Part shown: positions 50,946 to 59,979 of the stretch, piece by piece
Layout of the letters: each line of letters begins with the position of its first letter
Position numbering within the stretch: the stretch's first letter is position 1
NCBI GenBank assembly: GCA_024206195.1
Contig: JAAGZO010000886.1
Span: forward strand, 16,360 to 80,359
Direction of reading: 5' to 3'
Source: a bacterium
GTDB taxonomy: Archaea > Nanoarchaeota > Nanoarchaeia > Woesearchaeales > UBA10216
DNA length: 64,000 nt
Notes under the pieces: model-generated
Databases searched by the model: none
Told to the model about the DNA's origin: nothing
The model's input: the letters and a program-made list of their open reading frames with translations, nothing else
Program-made: the position numbers and the translations under genes

Positions 50946-50990
50946 GCTATTTGGAAAATACCGCCCCTTTAAAAAACTTGCCCTTACACA

Positions 50991-51002
50991 AGGTTTAAAT
51001 AC
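50991..51002 (+). promoter_or_regulatory. TATA box of the large surface-protein gene
   Basis: GGTTTAAATACT (50992-51003) lies about 27 bases before the ATG at 51025. It has the best TATA consensus after that of the TFE gene, which suggests strong expression. Confidence 0.6.
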
Positions 51003-51024
51003 TGAATTTTCTAGTGTATAGTGT

Positions 51025-54000
51025 ATGTGGCAGCAGTTCAGAGTAGTTTTTGTGCTAGCAGCTTTCATTCTTGTACTCTCTTTTGCAGATTTATCATCGA
51101 ATACAATAACAGGTATGGCTGTTGTTGATGGTTCGGTGATTGGTTACTGGAGTTTTGATGAAACTTCTGGTTCCATTGCTTCTGATGATTCTGATAGTGG
51201 TAATGATGGAACTCTAAATGGAGATCCGCAATGGATAACCGGAAAAGTTGGAAATGCACTTCAGTTTGATGGTGTTGATGATCATGTTCAGGTTGATGAT
51301 ACTTTCAATATTGCTGGTGATTTTAGTATTGGTATGTGGATTAATGTTGCTTCATGGGATAAAAACGAATATTTGTTGCACAATGGATTGTTTAGCATTT
51401 ATCACAGAGGTGAGTGGGCAGGGGATCGTGTTTATCTTTTGATTAAAATTGATTCTCCTGATTATCCTGGTGATTCTTCATGGACTGGAAAAGCTGCTGT
51501 CAGAACTAATACTGAACTTAAAGAGAACGAATGGTATCATATTGCGGCTGTTAAGTCTGAGGATAATTTGAGTATGTATCTGAATGGTATACATGAAAAA
51601 GAGGTTGATGCTCTTTCGGGTTATTCTCTTGATACATCAGGCTTGCTTAATTTGCGTATTGGTGGTTATTCTAGTCATTTCAATGGAAAAATTGATGAGG
51701 TTAAAATCTGGGACAAGGCTCTGACTTCAGAAGAAGTCGAAGAATTGTACCAATTCCCTCCTGTACTTGTTCGTATTGGGGACAGAACAGTAAATGAGAA
51801 ATCTTCTATTCGCTTTAATGTTCATGCTTCTGATATTAATGATGAGATTCTTACATATTCCGCATCTGGTCTTCCTTCTGGAGCAACTTTTAATCCTTTA
51901 CCTGAAAATGAGATTTTTGGTCCGTATTTTTCAGGCAGTAAATTCTCTTGGACACCTTCTTCTAGTCAGGTTGGTGATCATGAGGTTTGTTTTACAGTAA
52001 GTGATGGGCTGTTAGATTCTACTGAATGTATTACAATTACTGTACGAAGCAATTGTTTATTGCATGGCTGCTCTGGAGGTCTTTTTTGCCGTGGTGATAG
52101 TGTTTGTGCAGAAAAGGTTGTTCGTGAGTATGGTGCTGATGCTAATCCTACTGGCGATTTCTTTGGTGGTGGTGTTGGGTATATTGATATTGTAGATTCA
52201 AGTGATGCTGACTTTGTTGTTAGTACAAGAAGCGAATTGCTTAGTGCTTTATCCAGTGCTACATCTGGTCAGATAGTTTATGTTGATGATAGTGCTGAGA
52301 TAGATATGACTGGTGATGAGGATATTAATATTCCTGGTGGTGTTACTCTGGCAAGTGGCAGAGGTCGAGATGGTTCTTTGGGTGCTTTGATTTATAGCTA
52401 TGCGATTGAGACCTTTCCTTTGTTTGTGACTGGTGGAACTGATGTTAGGGTTACTGGTCTTCGTTTGCAAGGGCCTGATCGTGAGCGAAGAATAGAGCAG
52501 ATGGCATTTTTATACCCACTAGGACGTTATTATGATATTCCGAATTCTCGCGGGATTCAGGCAGCTTATTCACGTATAGAGATTGACAATTGTGAAATAA
52601 ATGATTGGAGTCATGCAGCAACTATTATGATGCCAGGATCATATGATCACCATATCCATCATAATTATATTCATCATAATCAGCGCTCAGGCCTTGGATA
52701 TGGAATTGCTTTTTATGGGGATTCTGATGCAATTGTAGAAGCAAATGTTTTTGATTTTAATCGCCATAGTATTGCTGGTGAGAGAGGCTTTCCTACTGAT
52801 AGTTATGAAGCGCGTTATAATGTTGTTTTAGCAAATGCAAATGGTCATCAGTTTGATATGCATGGTGGCAATGATAAGTCTGATCCTAGTCTTCCTGCTG
52901 GCGGTTATATAAAAGTACATCACAATACATTTGAAGTTACAACTCAGAACCCTTTGTCTGTTCGAGGTGTGCCTGATGAGGAATGTTTAGTGCATCATAA
53001 CTGGGTTGTTTATGAGCTTGAGGGTGGTGCGTATACCAAAGAAACATTATTCATGCAAAGACTTGAAAATATTGGGCTTACGCCATATGTTAACATGGAA
53101 GTCTATGACAACTGGATTAGCACTGATGCGCCGCCTATTACAGAAGCTGAATGCACTCCTGGTGTTTATTATGTTTCTACTACGGGCAGTGATTCATATG
53201 ATGGATGTTCTCAAGATACTGCTTGGAGAACAATAGCCTATGCTGCTACTCAAGCTGAAGCTGGAGATACTGTTTATATCCGAGCTGGTGATTATGGTCA
53301 TGAGCATATTGTTGTTGCGAATAGCGGCACTGCTGATAATCCTATTGTGTTTGAGGGTCTTGATAGTAATTGGGATGAAATTCCAGAGCCTGAATATTAT
53401 GATATCTATGCTCCTGAAGGTCTTGATCCGCCTACGATTGATGCTACTGAGATGCCTTTGATAGATGGTGGAGATGGAGATGGCAGAGGGTTTGATATTT
53501 CAGATAAATCTTATGTTGAAATAAAGAATATTCAGCTTACTCAATATTATCATTGTGTTTACGGTAAAAATATTCAGAATGTAACCCTGAATAACCTTTT
53601 GGTGTCTGATTGCAGCCGGGATGGGATAACATTAACAGATTGTGATGGTTGTAATTTGCTTAATTCCATAGTTACTGATTGTGAGATGTCTAACATTGTT
53701 TTACCAGGACCTCGGAATTCTCTTGTTGAGAATTGCAGGGCGCATGATATGCCTGGGGGGATTGTTACTGATTATTTCATTGTGATGCTTGGTTATTCAA
53801 GAGATGCTTATGGAAATACGATTAGACATTCTTACGCAGAACTTGATCATCAAGGTACTGATGAGCATTCTGGACATGGTATTGGTTTGAAGGGATACGG
53901 CTATGCTGTTTATGATAACCTGATTGAAGATTCTGTTTCTTGGAATTTTGGCAAGTGTTTTTATGTTAGGCATAGTGGTGTATACAATAACACCTTTAAG

Positions 54001-55086
54001 AATTGTACTGCGTATAATGCTGGTAATGAGCGTGCCAACTGTAATGCATTTGTAGCAAGAGATGGAGCTCATGATAACAGGTTCGTAAATTCCAGGGCTG
54101 CAGGGACTACAATTGGTGCGGCATTCTATGACACTAGTGAAGACACCTTAGAAAACCAAAACGGAAAAAATACATATAGTGGCGCTAATAATATTTTTGA
54201 AAATTGTATTTTTGAGGATTGTAGGATAGGGGTTATTTTTGATCTTAGTGTTCATGACAGTCCTGCGCAGGGCAATATCTTTAAGAACTGTATTTTTGCT
54301 AATGATAATGCTGGCACTCTGATCTTTTATGAATCTCAGAATAATATTGATAATAAGATGCAGAATAGCATTGTAAAAGGTTTTTCTGTTCTGGATTATT
54401 ATTCAGGATCTGGAGCAGGAGATGTTGATATTACTCATTCTTTGTTTTGGGATAATGCTTTTGATACTCCATCAGGCTCTGGAAATATAGAATCTGATCC
54501 CTTATTTGTTGATGCTGCGAATTCTGATTTTCATTTGCAGGAGGGTTCTCCAGCAATAGATGCTGCAACATCTGATGGTGCTCCTTTAACTGATTTTGAT
54601 GGTAATTCCAGATTGCATGGAGGTGTTTCTGATATTGGTGCTTTTGAGTTTTTGAGTGGTTTGCCGGATCCTGTTCAGTCTGATGGTGATGACGATGATG
54701 ATAGTGCTGTTGTTGTTGCTGGTGGTTCTGGCGGTGGAGGCGGAGGTTCTGGTGGTAGCGATGAAGATGTTAATGATTCAGTGTCTGTTGAAGAAAATGT
54801 TAGCGATACTTTAGATATTCCTGATGTTGTTGAACCTTTGGTTACTGTTCCTGATGTTGTTGTTCCTGTTGTTTCTAATGATTCAGAATTAATGGATGCT
54901 GATGTGGATGTTGTTGCTGAGAAAAAGAGTTCAGGTATGGGTTACAAATTAGCAGCAATTGGATTAACAGTACTTGCTTTCATGAGCATCTTTGCATTTA
55001 TTCTTATAAAAATAGGCAGTCCTCCTGCTAAGAAACATGATCCAATTAGCTCTGCTGGAGATCCAAATCAATACCAAAAGATTTAA
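51025..55086 (+). CDS. Giant surface protein: LamG, Ig-like and two beta-helix domains
   Basis: This 1353-residue protein starts with a signal/anchor helix (7-22), followed by TITGMAV at 27-33. Domains in order: LamG/concanavalin-like (about 39-240, YWSFDETSG to IDEVKIWDKALTSEEV), an Ig-like putative adhesion domain (about 245-345), a small Cys-rich unit (about 347-368), a right-handed beta-helix (about 395-720, rich in HHNYIHHN-type turns), and a second beta-helix that starts YYVSTTGSDSYDGCSQDTAW (DUF1565-like) and runs to about 1230. A Gly/Ser/Asp linker and one C-terminal helix (1309-1329) end it. Binding or cleavage of host or environmental polysaccharide is likely. Codons end in T far more than in neighbouring genes. 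Confidence 0.88.
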   Translation: MWQQFRVVFVLAAFILVLSFADLSSNTITGMAVVDGSVIGYWSFDETSGSIASDDSDSGNDGTLNGDPQWITGKVGNALQFDGVDDHVQVDDTFNIAGDFSIGMWINVASWDKNEYLLHNGLFSIYHRGEWAGDRVYLLIKIDSPDYPGDSSWTGKAAVRTNTELKENEWYHIAAVKSEDNLSMYLNGIHEKEVDALSGYSLDTSGLLNLRIGGYSSHFNGKIDEVKIWDKALTSEEVEELYQFPPVLVRIGDRTVNEKSSIRFNVHASDINDEILTYSASGLPSGATFNPLPENEIFGPYFSGSKFSWTPSSSQVGDHEVCFTVSDGLLDSTECITITVRSNCLLHGCSGGLFCRGDSVCAEKVVREYGADANPTGDFFGGGVGYIDIVDSSDADFVVSTRSELLSALSSATSGQIVYVDDSAEIDMTGDEDINIPGGVTLASGRGRDGSLGALIYSYAIETFPLFVTGGTDVRVTGLRLQGPDRERRIEQMAFLYPLGRYYDIPNSRGIQAAYSRIEIDNCEINDWSHAATIMMPGSYDHHIHHNYIHHNQRSGLGYGIAFYGDSDAIVEANVFDFNRHSIAGERGFPTDSYEARYNVVLANANGHQFDMHGGNDKSDPSLPAGGYIKVHHNTFEVTTQNPLSVRGVPDEECLVHHNWVVYELEGGAYTKETLFMQRLENIGLTPYVNMEVYDNWISTDAPPITEAECTPGVYYVSTTGSDSYDGCSQDTAWRTIAYAATQAEAGDTVYIRAGDYGHEHIVVANSGTADNPIVFEGLDSNWDEIPEPEYYDIYAPEGLDPPTIDATEMPLIDGGDGDGRGFDISDKSYVEIKNIQLTQYYHCVYGKNIQNVTLNNLLVSDCSRDGITLTDCDGCNLLNSIVTDCEMSNIVLPGPRNSLVENCRAHDMPGGIVTDYFIVMLGYSRDAYGNTIRHSYAELDHQGTDEHSGHGIGLKGYGYAVYDNLIEDSVSWNFGKCFYVRHSGVYNNTFKNCTAYNAGNERANCNAFVARDGAHDNRFVNSRAAGTTIGAAFYDTSEDTLENQNGKNTYSGANNIFENCIFEDCRIGVIFDLSVHDSPAQGNIFKNCIFANDNAGTLIFYESQNNIDNKMQNSIVKGFSVLDYYSGSGAGDVDITHSLFWDNAFDTPSGSGNIESDPLFVDAANSDFHLQEGSPAIDAATSDGAPLTDFDGNSRLHGGVSDIGAFEFLSGLPDPVQSDGDDDDDSAVVVAGGSGGGGGGSGGSDEDVNDSVSVEENVSDTLDIPDVVEPLVTVPDVVVPVVSNDSELMDADVDVVAEKKSSGMGYKLAAIGLTVLAFMSIFAFILIKIGSPPAKKHDPISSAGDPNQYQKI

Positions 55087-55092
55087 ATACGG
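55081..55092 (+). promoter_or_regulatory. TATA box of the UMP kinase gene, overlapping the previous stop codon
   Basis: ATTTAAATACGG (55081-55092) contains both the TAA stop of the surface-protein gene and the TATA box for the ATG at 55115, about 28 bases on. Confidence 0.6.
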
Positions 55093-55114
55093 CCATCATC
55101 TCTAGAAATCTAAT

Positions 55115-55789
55115 ATGAAGTCAGTTGTGATATCTCTTGGGGGATCAATTATTGCTCCTAATCGAATCAATACTGTTTTTCTTCGCGCTTTCAGAAAGAT
55201 GCTTCGCAGGTTCATAAAAAAAGGAACAAGGTTCATTGTTATCTGCGGCGGTGGAAAGACTGCAAGAGAATATCAAGCAGCTGCATCAAGAGTAAGAAAG
55301 CTTACAGATGATGACCTTGACTGGCTTGGAATACACGCAACAAGGCTTAATGCGCATCTTATGAGAACAATTCTAAGGGATATATCACACAAAAAGGTAA
55401 TAAGAAATCCTACTGAGAAAATAAAGTTCAAGGAAAATGTTCTGATTGCAGCTGGCTGGAAGCCAGGCTGGAGCACAGACTATGATGCAGTACTTCTTGC
55501 AAAGAACCACGGAATAAAAACAGTTGTGAATATAACAAACGTGGATCATGTTTATGATAAGAATCCTTCAAAGTACAAGGATGCAAAGCCGCTCAAAGAA
55601 ATAAGTTGGGCTGGTTTCAGAAAGCTTGTTGGCAACAAATGGGATCCTGGATTAAATACACCATTTGATCCTCTTGCAAGCAAGGAAGCAGAGAAACTTA
55701 AGCTAAAGGTAATAATAATTGGAAAAAACCTGAAGAACCTGGATAATTTCCTTAACGGAAAGAAGTTCAAGGGAACAGTTATTGGTTAA
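55115..55789 (+). CDS. pyrH: Uridylate kinase (archaeal PyrH-type amino acid kinase)
   Basis: The 224-residue protein has the amino acid kinase fold of archaeal UMP kinase. The phosphate-binding VVISLGGSIIAP is at the N-terminus, followed by FIVICGGGKTAREYQ. The nucleotide site NITNVDHVYDKNPSKYKDAK is typical of archaeal UMP kinases. The enzyme makes UDP from UMP and ATP. The gene stands alone; its stop overlaps the convergent porB stop by four bases. Confidence 0.92.
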   Translation: MKSVVISLGGSIIAPNRINTVFLRAFRKMLRRFIKKGTRFIVICGGGKTAREYQAAASRVRKLTDDDLDWLGIHATRLNAHLMRTILRDISHKKVIRNPTEKIKFKENVLIAAGWKPGWSTDYDAVLLAKNHGIKTVVNITNVDHVYDKNPSKYKDAKPLKEISWAGFRKLVGNKWDPGLNTPFDPLASKEAEKLKLKVIIIGKNLKNLDNFLNGKKFKGTVIG

Positions 55790-56688
55790 GAAAGCTTTAC
55801 TCCTGTTTCTGCTAATTTCTTTATTCTTTCCCAGCGCTCATCAATATGCTTTTGAACATCAGCAATATCATCTTCTTTTAGGTGTTTGAATCTTCCCTGA
55901 GTTTTAAGATAGTCAAGAACAGCTGTCTTTTTTGATGGTTCTCTTGTAATCTTTACAACACCGTCTTCTATCTCAAAGAGTGGTGCAATGTTTGTTTGGT
56001 AAGCAAGCTTTGAAATGTTGATTGTCTGATCAGATGGAGTTTTCCATCCAGTAGGACATGGACTGAAAACCTGAATATATGCAGGACCTTTCATTGATAA
56101 TCCCTTTTGCACTTTTTTCACTAAATCCTGCGGGAAAGCTATGTTAGCTGTAGCAACATATGCGCCATGAGCTGCTATTATGAATGGCATGTCCTTTTTG
56201 TACTCTGTTTTTCCGCCGATCTTTTTTCCAGCAGGGCTTGTTGTTGTTGCAGCATACTTTGGAGTTGCTCCGCTTCTCTGTATTCCTGTGTTCATGTAGC
56301 CGCCATTATCATTGCATACATAACAGAATCTTTGACCTCGTTCCATTGCACCGCTGATTGCTTGAATGCCAATGTCAAAGGTGCCTCCATCGCCGCCAAA
56401 TACTAGAACATTCGTTGTTTCTCTTTTTCCTTGTTTCTTTAGTGCAGTGTCAACACCAGATGCTACTGCTGCAGCATTCTCAAATGCAACGTGAATGTAT
56501 GGAACCATCCAGGATGTTTCTGGGAAGGGTGTACTTACTACTTCCATGCAGCCAGTTGCCTGCACAACTATAGTGTTCTTTCCTGCTGCCTTTAGAGCGT
56601 GCCTTATTGCAAGTGCTGAGCCGCAGCCAGCACATGCTCTATGCCCGCTTGCAAACAGTTCATGTTCCGGGATTCCTAGTATTGTCAT
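55786..56688 (-). CDS. porB: Pyruvate:ferredoxin oxidoreductase beta subunit
   Basis: PorB carries thiamine diphosphate and one 4Fe-4S cluster. The 300-residue protein has HRACAGCGSALAIRHAL with the first cluster cysteines, and the TPP/Mg motif VFGGDGGTFDIGIQ, then CNDNGGYMNTGIQRSG. The later FSPCPTGWKTP provides a further Cys. It is the last gene of the por operon and starts inside the last bases of the small Zn-protein gene. Confidence 0.95.
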   Translation of the reverse strand: MTILGIPEHELFASGHRACAGCGSALAIRHALKAAGKNTIVVQATGCMEVVSTPFPETSWMVPYIHVAFENAAAVASGVDTALKKQGKRETTNVLVFGGDGGTFDIGIQAISGAMERGQRFCYVCNDNGGYMNTGIQRSGATPKYAATTTSPAGKKIGGKTEYKKDMPFIIAAHGAYVATANIAFPQDLVKKVQKGLSMKGPAYIQVFSPCPTGWKTPSDQTINISKLAYQTNIAPLFEIEDGVVKITREPSKKTAVLDYLKTQGRFKHLKEDDIADVQKHIDERWERIKKLAETGVKLS

Positions 56689-56915
56689 TGTTTTTTACCC
56701 ATTACACGGAGCGCCTTTTTTTCAAGTTCACTCCAGTTGTCATGGCCTGAGCCATGGAAGTGCACTATTATCTTGTTCTTTTTGCCGCACTCACATTCCA
56801 TTGTTTTGTAATGCAGCTCGGATATGAACTCTGACTTCCATTTATCTCTGTCAATAGTTCTTCCGCAATACATACAGCGTCCCTTAGTGTCTACGTCCAA
56901 TAGTATTTGATGCAT
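56685..56915 (-). CDS. Small Zn-binding protein between porA and porB (76 aa)
   Basis: The 76-residue product has two Cys pairs, GRCMYCGRTID and MECECGKKNK, in a ribbon-like arrangement, plus a His-rich turn (VHFHGSGHDNW). No family is recognised. It lies in the por operon, 11 bases after porA and overlapping porB by four bases. It might aid cluster or metal insertion into the enzyme, which is inferred only from position. Confidence 0.7.
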   Translation of the reverse strand: MHQILLDVDTKGRCMYCGRTIDRDKWKSEFISELHYKTMECECGKKNKIIVHFHGSGHDNWSELEKKALRVMGKKQ

Positions 56916-56926
56916 TCATATCACTG

Positions 56927-58069
56927 TTAAAAAAGCCACTCTGTCTTATCTTTCTTAGCTGCTGCTAATTTCAATGCTTTCTCTATGTGTTTTGGCGTGA
57001 TGTCACGCCCGCCTAAACCTGCGATAAAATCGGAAACATGAGTCTTGCTCTTGCAGAGCGCTGATTTCATCTCCATTGAGAGTGCACCCTCTTTGCCAAG
57101 AGAAATATTTTTATCCAATACAGCAACTGCCTTTAGGTTTTTGCATGCTGCAACCAAATCGCCTTCAGGGAATGGCCTGAAAGTCTTAATCTTTATCATA
57201 CCAACCTTTTGTCCTTTTTTTCTTAGATCATCAACAACATCTCTTGCAGTTCCACAGACAGATCCCATGCATACAACAGCATAGTCAGCATCATTTGTTT
57301 TGTACTTCTCAATCAGTCCATTTCCGTATGCTCTTCCGAATTTCTGCTTGAACTGCGTGCTTGTCTGCTTGATTACATTAAGAGAATCATCCATTGCCTG
57401 CTGCAAAGCAGCCCTTGTTTCCATGTATGTGTCTGGGAAACCAACGGGTCCTAAAGTAACTGGTGCTTTTGGGTCCAGTTTTATCTGAGGAACATATTTT
57501 GGAAGGAACAAATCAACATCCTTTTGCGATGGAATATCAACTGGCTCGTAGACATGGCTTAACGTGAATCCATCAAGGCAAACCATTACAGGCAGCTGAA
57601 TCTTTTTGTTCTCAGCAATCTTGTATGCCTGGATTGTTGTATCCAATGCTTCCTGTGAGCTCTCAACATATAGCTGAATCCATCCTGAGTCTCTTTCTGC
57701 AATAGAATCCTGCTGGTCATTCCAGATATTAATTGGAGCTGATAGCGCTCTGTTAGCAACAGCCATTACAATTGGCATTCTCATTCCAGATGCAATAAAT
57801 ACAATCTCACTCATTAGCGCTAATCCCTGTGAAGCAGTTGCTGTAAATGTCCTTACGCCAGTTGCCTGAGCACCAATTGTAGCAGACATTGCAGAATGCT
57901 CTGATTCAACTGGGATTGTCTCTGCATTAAGTTCACCATCATTGATAAAATCAGCTAATCTTTCAACAATATGAGTCTGTGGAGTAATAGGATACATTGG
58001 TATTACATCTGGCCTGCAGAGCTTAACTGCAGTTGCAATAGCCATGCTTGCTTCGAATACTTTTTTCAC
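56927..58069 (-). CDS. porA: Pyruvate:ferredoxin oxidoreductase alpha subunit
   Basis: PorA binds pyruvate and pairs with PorB in oxidative decarboxylation to acetyl-CoA, CO2 and reduced ferredoxin. The 380-residue protein opens with the PYR-domain AIATAVKLCRPDVIPMYPITPQ and continues with VPVESEHSAMSATIGAQATG and FTATASQGLALMSE, all typical. The C-terminal domain II (about 245-380) is complete. It overlaps cutA by four bases. Confidence 0.96.
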   Translation of the reverse strand: MKKVFEASMAIATAVKLCRPDVIPMYPITPQTHIVERLADFINDGELNAETIPVESEHSAMSATIGAQATGVRTFTATASQGLALMSEIVFIASGMRMPIVMAVANRALSAPINIWNDQQDSIAERDSGWIQLYVESSQEALDTTIQAYKIAENKKIQLPVMVCLDGFTLSHVYEPVDIPSQKDVDLFLPKYVPQIKLDPKAPVTLGPVGFPDTYMETRAALQQAMDDSLNVIKQTSTQFKQKFGRAYGNGLIEKYKTNDADYAVVCMGSVCGTARDVVDDLRKKGQKVGMIKIKTFRPFPEGDLVAACKNLKAVAVLDKNISLGKEGALSMEMKSALCKSKTHVSDFIAGLGGRDITPKHIEKALKLAAAKKDKTEWLF

Positions 58070-58368
58070 TTTGTTTCCTCTTTGACCCAGTCCATGAATT
58101 CCTGGTTCGCGTCTGATTTAAATGCTGTGATGCATGGGACATCATAGCTGTGCACCTTTTTTACCTCTTCTTTGAGTGCATCAAACTTTTCTTCCATTGA
58201 TTTTGCAATGATCGCGTGCTCAGACTCTTCTTTGAATTCTCCTTCCCATCTGAACATGCTCTTGATCGGGAAAATATTTGCACATGCAATCAATTTTTTA
58301 TCCAGCAATGCCTTTGAAACATTTTTTGCTTCTGTTTCGTCTTTGCATGTTATGTAAACACCTATCAT
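58066..58368 (-). CDS. cutA: CutA1 divalent-ion tolerance protein
   Basis: CutA1 is a small trimeric ferredoxin-fold protein of 100 residues, linked to copper tolerance in bacteria, with no firm role in archaea. The family pattern is clear: VYITCKDETEAKNVSKALLD, the mid-segment SMFRWEGEFKEESEHAIIAK, and the signature VKKVHSYDVPCITAF. It overlaps both porD and porA by four bases, so it is translated in the middle of the por operon, an unusual place for it. Confidence 0.94.
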   Translation of the reverse strand: MIGVYITCKDETEAKNVSKALLDKKLIACANIFPIKSMFRWEGEFKEESEHAIIAKSMEEKFDALKEEVKKVHSYDVPCITAFKSDANQEFMDWVKEETK

Positions 58369-58604
58369 TTCTCTTCCTTTTTCATCTCTATTGCCTTAAC
58401 AGGGCAGGTTGCAGCGCAAATGCCACAGCCTTTGCAGTAATCATAATTTATTCTTAGGTCCTTTGCGATTGCATTGTCCGGGCAGTTCATCCAGCAGGTC
58501 ATGCACTTTGTGCACTTCTTAGTATCCCTTACTGGTTTTAGAGCGCGCCAGCCACCTGTCTTGGTGTTGCGGGTTGAACCTGGTTTTTTTATTACTGGAA
58601 TCAT
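58365..58604 (-). CDS. porD: Pyruvate:ferredoxin oxidoreductase delta subunit (2[4Fe-4S] ferredoxin)
   Basis: The 79-residue protein carries two CxxCxxCxxxCP sets, CTKCMTCWMNCP and CKGCGICAATCP, which ligate two 4Fe-4S clusters that pass electrons to external ferredoxin. It is 79 residues long, normal for PorD. It overlaps the porC and cutA genes by four bases each. Confidence 0.96.
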   Translation of the reverse strand: MIPVIKKPGSTRNTKTGGWRALKPVRDTKKCTKCMTCWMNCPDNAIAKDLRINYDYCKGCGICAATCPVKAIEMKKEEK

Positions 58605-59125
58605 TTTATTGTATCATAAGTCCTTCTTATTGCTTCTTTATTCAGCTCAGCTATGTGTCCCTTAAAGAGGTCATCAATAGCCTTTTCAATTGATTTTTCA
58701 GTTACCTCATTTGTGAGCCTTGCGAATGCAGCAATCATTGCTGTGTTTACAATGTCTTTCTTGAAGATGTCCATTGCAATTGAAGTGACATTAGCAGTCA
58801 GTGTCTTGAAATTGCCTAATTTCATCTTCTTGTTTGTGTTTATTATAACAACTCCATTTTTCTTAAGGCCCTTTGTGACATCAACAACTTCAATTAGAGA
58901 TGGATCGAGAATAACAACATAGTCTGGAGTGTAAATCTGGGATCTTGTGTTTATCTTTTTATCAGAAATCCTTGCAAAAGCCTGCACAGGGGCTCCTCTA
59001 CGTTCAACACCAAACTTTGGAAATGCCTGGCTTTGCTTACCGTCATAGAAAGCAGATATAGCAATTGCCTGAGCAGCAGTAACTGCTCCCTGGCCACCTC
59101 TTCCATGTATCACCACTTCTTTCAT
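58601..59125 (-). CDS. porC: Pyruvate:ferredoxin oxidoreductase gamma subunit
   Basis: PorC is the smaller catalytic-complex subunit. The 174-residue protein starts VVIHGRGGQGAVTAAQ, the family hallmark, and contains KFGVERRGAPVQAFARI. It is first in the operon porC-porD-cutA-porA-Zn protein-porB. A minus-strand TATA box, ACTTTAAATAC (59149-59159), lies about 28 bases before its ATG. Confidence 0.95.
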   Translation of the reverse strand: MKEVVIHGRGGQGAVTAAQAIAISAFYDGKQSQAFPKFGVERRGAPVQAFARISDKKINTRSQIYTPDYVVILDPSLIEVVDVTKGLKKNGVVIINTNKKMKLGNFKTLTANVTSIAMDIFKKDIVNTAMIAAFARLTNEVTEKSIEKAIDDLFKGHIAELNKEAIRRTYDTIK

Positions 59126-59172
59126 ATATTAGTGCACAAAGATGTTTCGTATTTAAAGTTTTCTACAAAACT

Positions 59173-59970
59173 CTATTTACAATAGCAGAAGCATTCTATT
59201 TCTGTGCTTTCAACGTTTTTAGGGTCGGATAAACTAACAATCTCCTGTTCAGTTCCATCTTTAGGGGTTTCTGTCAGACTAACTGTTTTTAGTTTTATAC
59301 TCTTCAATACTTCAGTAGGAAGAGTTGTTTTAGCCTCTGTTTGCCCTTTTTCTGTGCATATGTCAGCACATGTAGGACAGCTTCTGCTGGTTGTTGTAGT
59401 GTACTTACAGAAACAATCATGAGGATCACATGTATAGGACATGCAGCCCATCTTTGCAATAGAAAACACAGGAGGGCCTATAAGCAGCAGGAGTATTATA
59501 GATACTGTGATTATTGATGTTTTGATTATTGAAATCCTTGAATAAAGTAAGAATGGTATGAAAAAAGCAACAATAAAAACTGCAAAATAGAGGAAAGGAT
59601 TTGGCGGAACATTGAATAAAGAGATAATCCCTGTTTCAACTCCTTCTTCAACAACCAGTGTGCCTCCTGTTGCTATGCCAGCTAAGCTTTCAGTAGCCTT
59701 GTTTATTATAATGTGCGGGATTAACATACCTATACCTATTATTAGTGAGATAATTAAACCAAATCTAAAGGAGTAGTATCTTAATCTTGTTCCAGCAAGT
59801 ATTAGTACAATGACTAGTGCAAAAAACAGATGGAGAGCGGCATAGGAAAAATAAGATGGAACTGAATAAGTAGAAAAAACAAAGAATCCATAAAAAAATC
59901 CCAGTACTACTAAAGAAACAACAGCTAATGTTGCTGCTTTGAAATTATCTTGCATAGAATAATTAGCCAT
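59173..59970 (-). CDS. Membrane protein with Cys-rich C-terminal domain
   Basis: The 265-residue product has about five membrane helices in its first 170 residues. The last 95 residues hold ten cysteines in close sets (for example TCDPHDCFCKY, CPTCADIC and ECFCYC), separated by a Thr/Ser/Lys-rich stretch, and presumably fold through disulfides outside the cell. No family is recognised. It starts ten bases after the methyltransferase gene and is the last gene of the unit that begins with the XRE regulator. Confidence 0.7.
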   Translation of the reverse strand: MANYSMQDNFKAATLAVVSLVVLGFFYGFFVFSTYSVPSYFSYAALHLFFALVIVLILAGTRLRYYSFRFGLIISLIIGIGMLIPHIIINKATESLAGIATGGTLVVEEGVETGIISLFNVPPNPFLYFAVFIVAFFIPFLLYSRISIIKTSIITVSIILLLLIGPPVFSIAKMGCMSYTCDPHDCFCKYTTTTSRSCPTCADICTEKGQTEAKTTLPTEVLKSIKLKTVSLTETPKDGTEQEIVSLSDPKNVESTEIECFCYCK

Positions 59971-59979
59971 GCAGCTTAT

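Noticed and set aside
50946..51068. Long N-terminal extension of the second FKBP
   Set aside because: It would run across the TATA box and first codons of the divergent surface-protein gene, and its sequence does not resemble a signal peptide.
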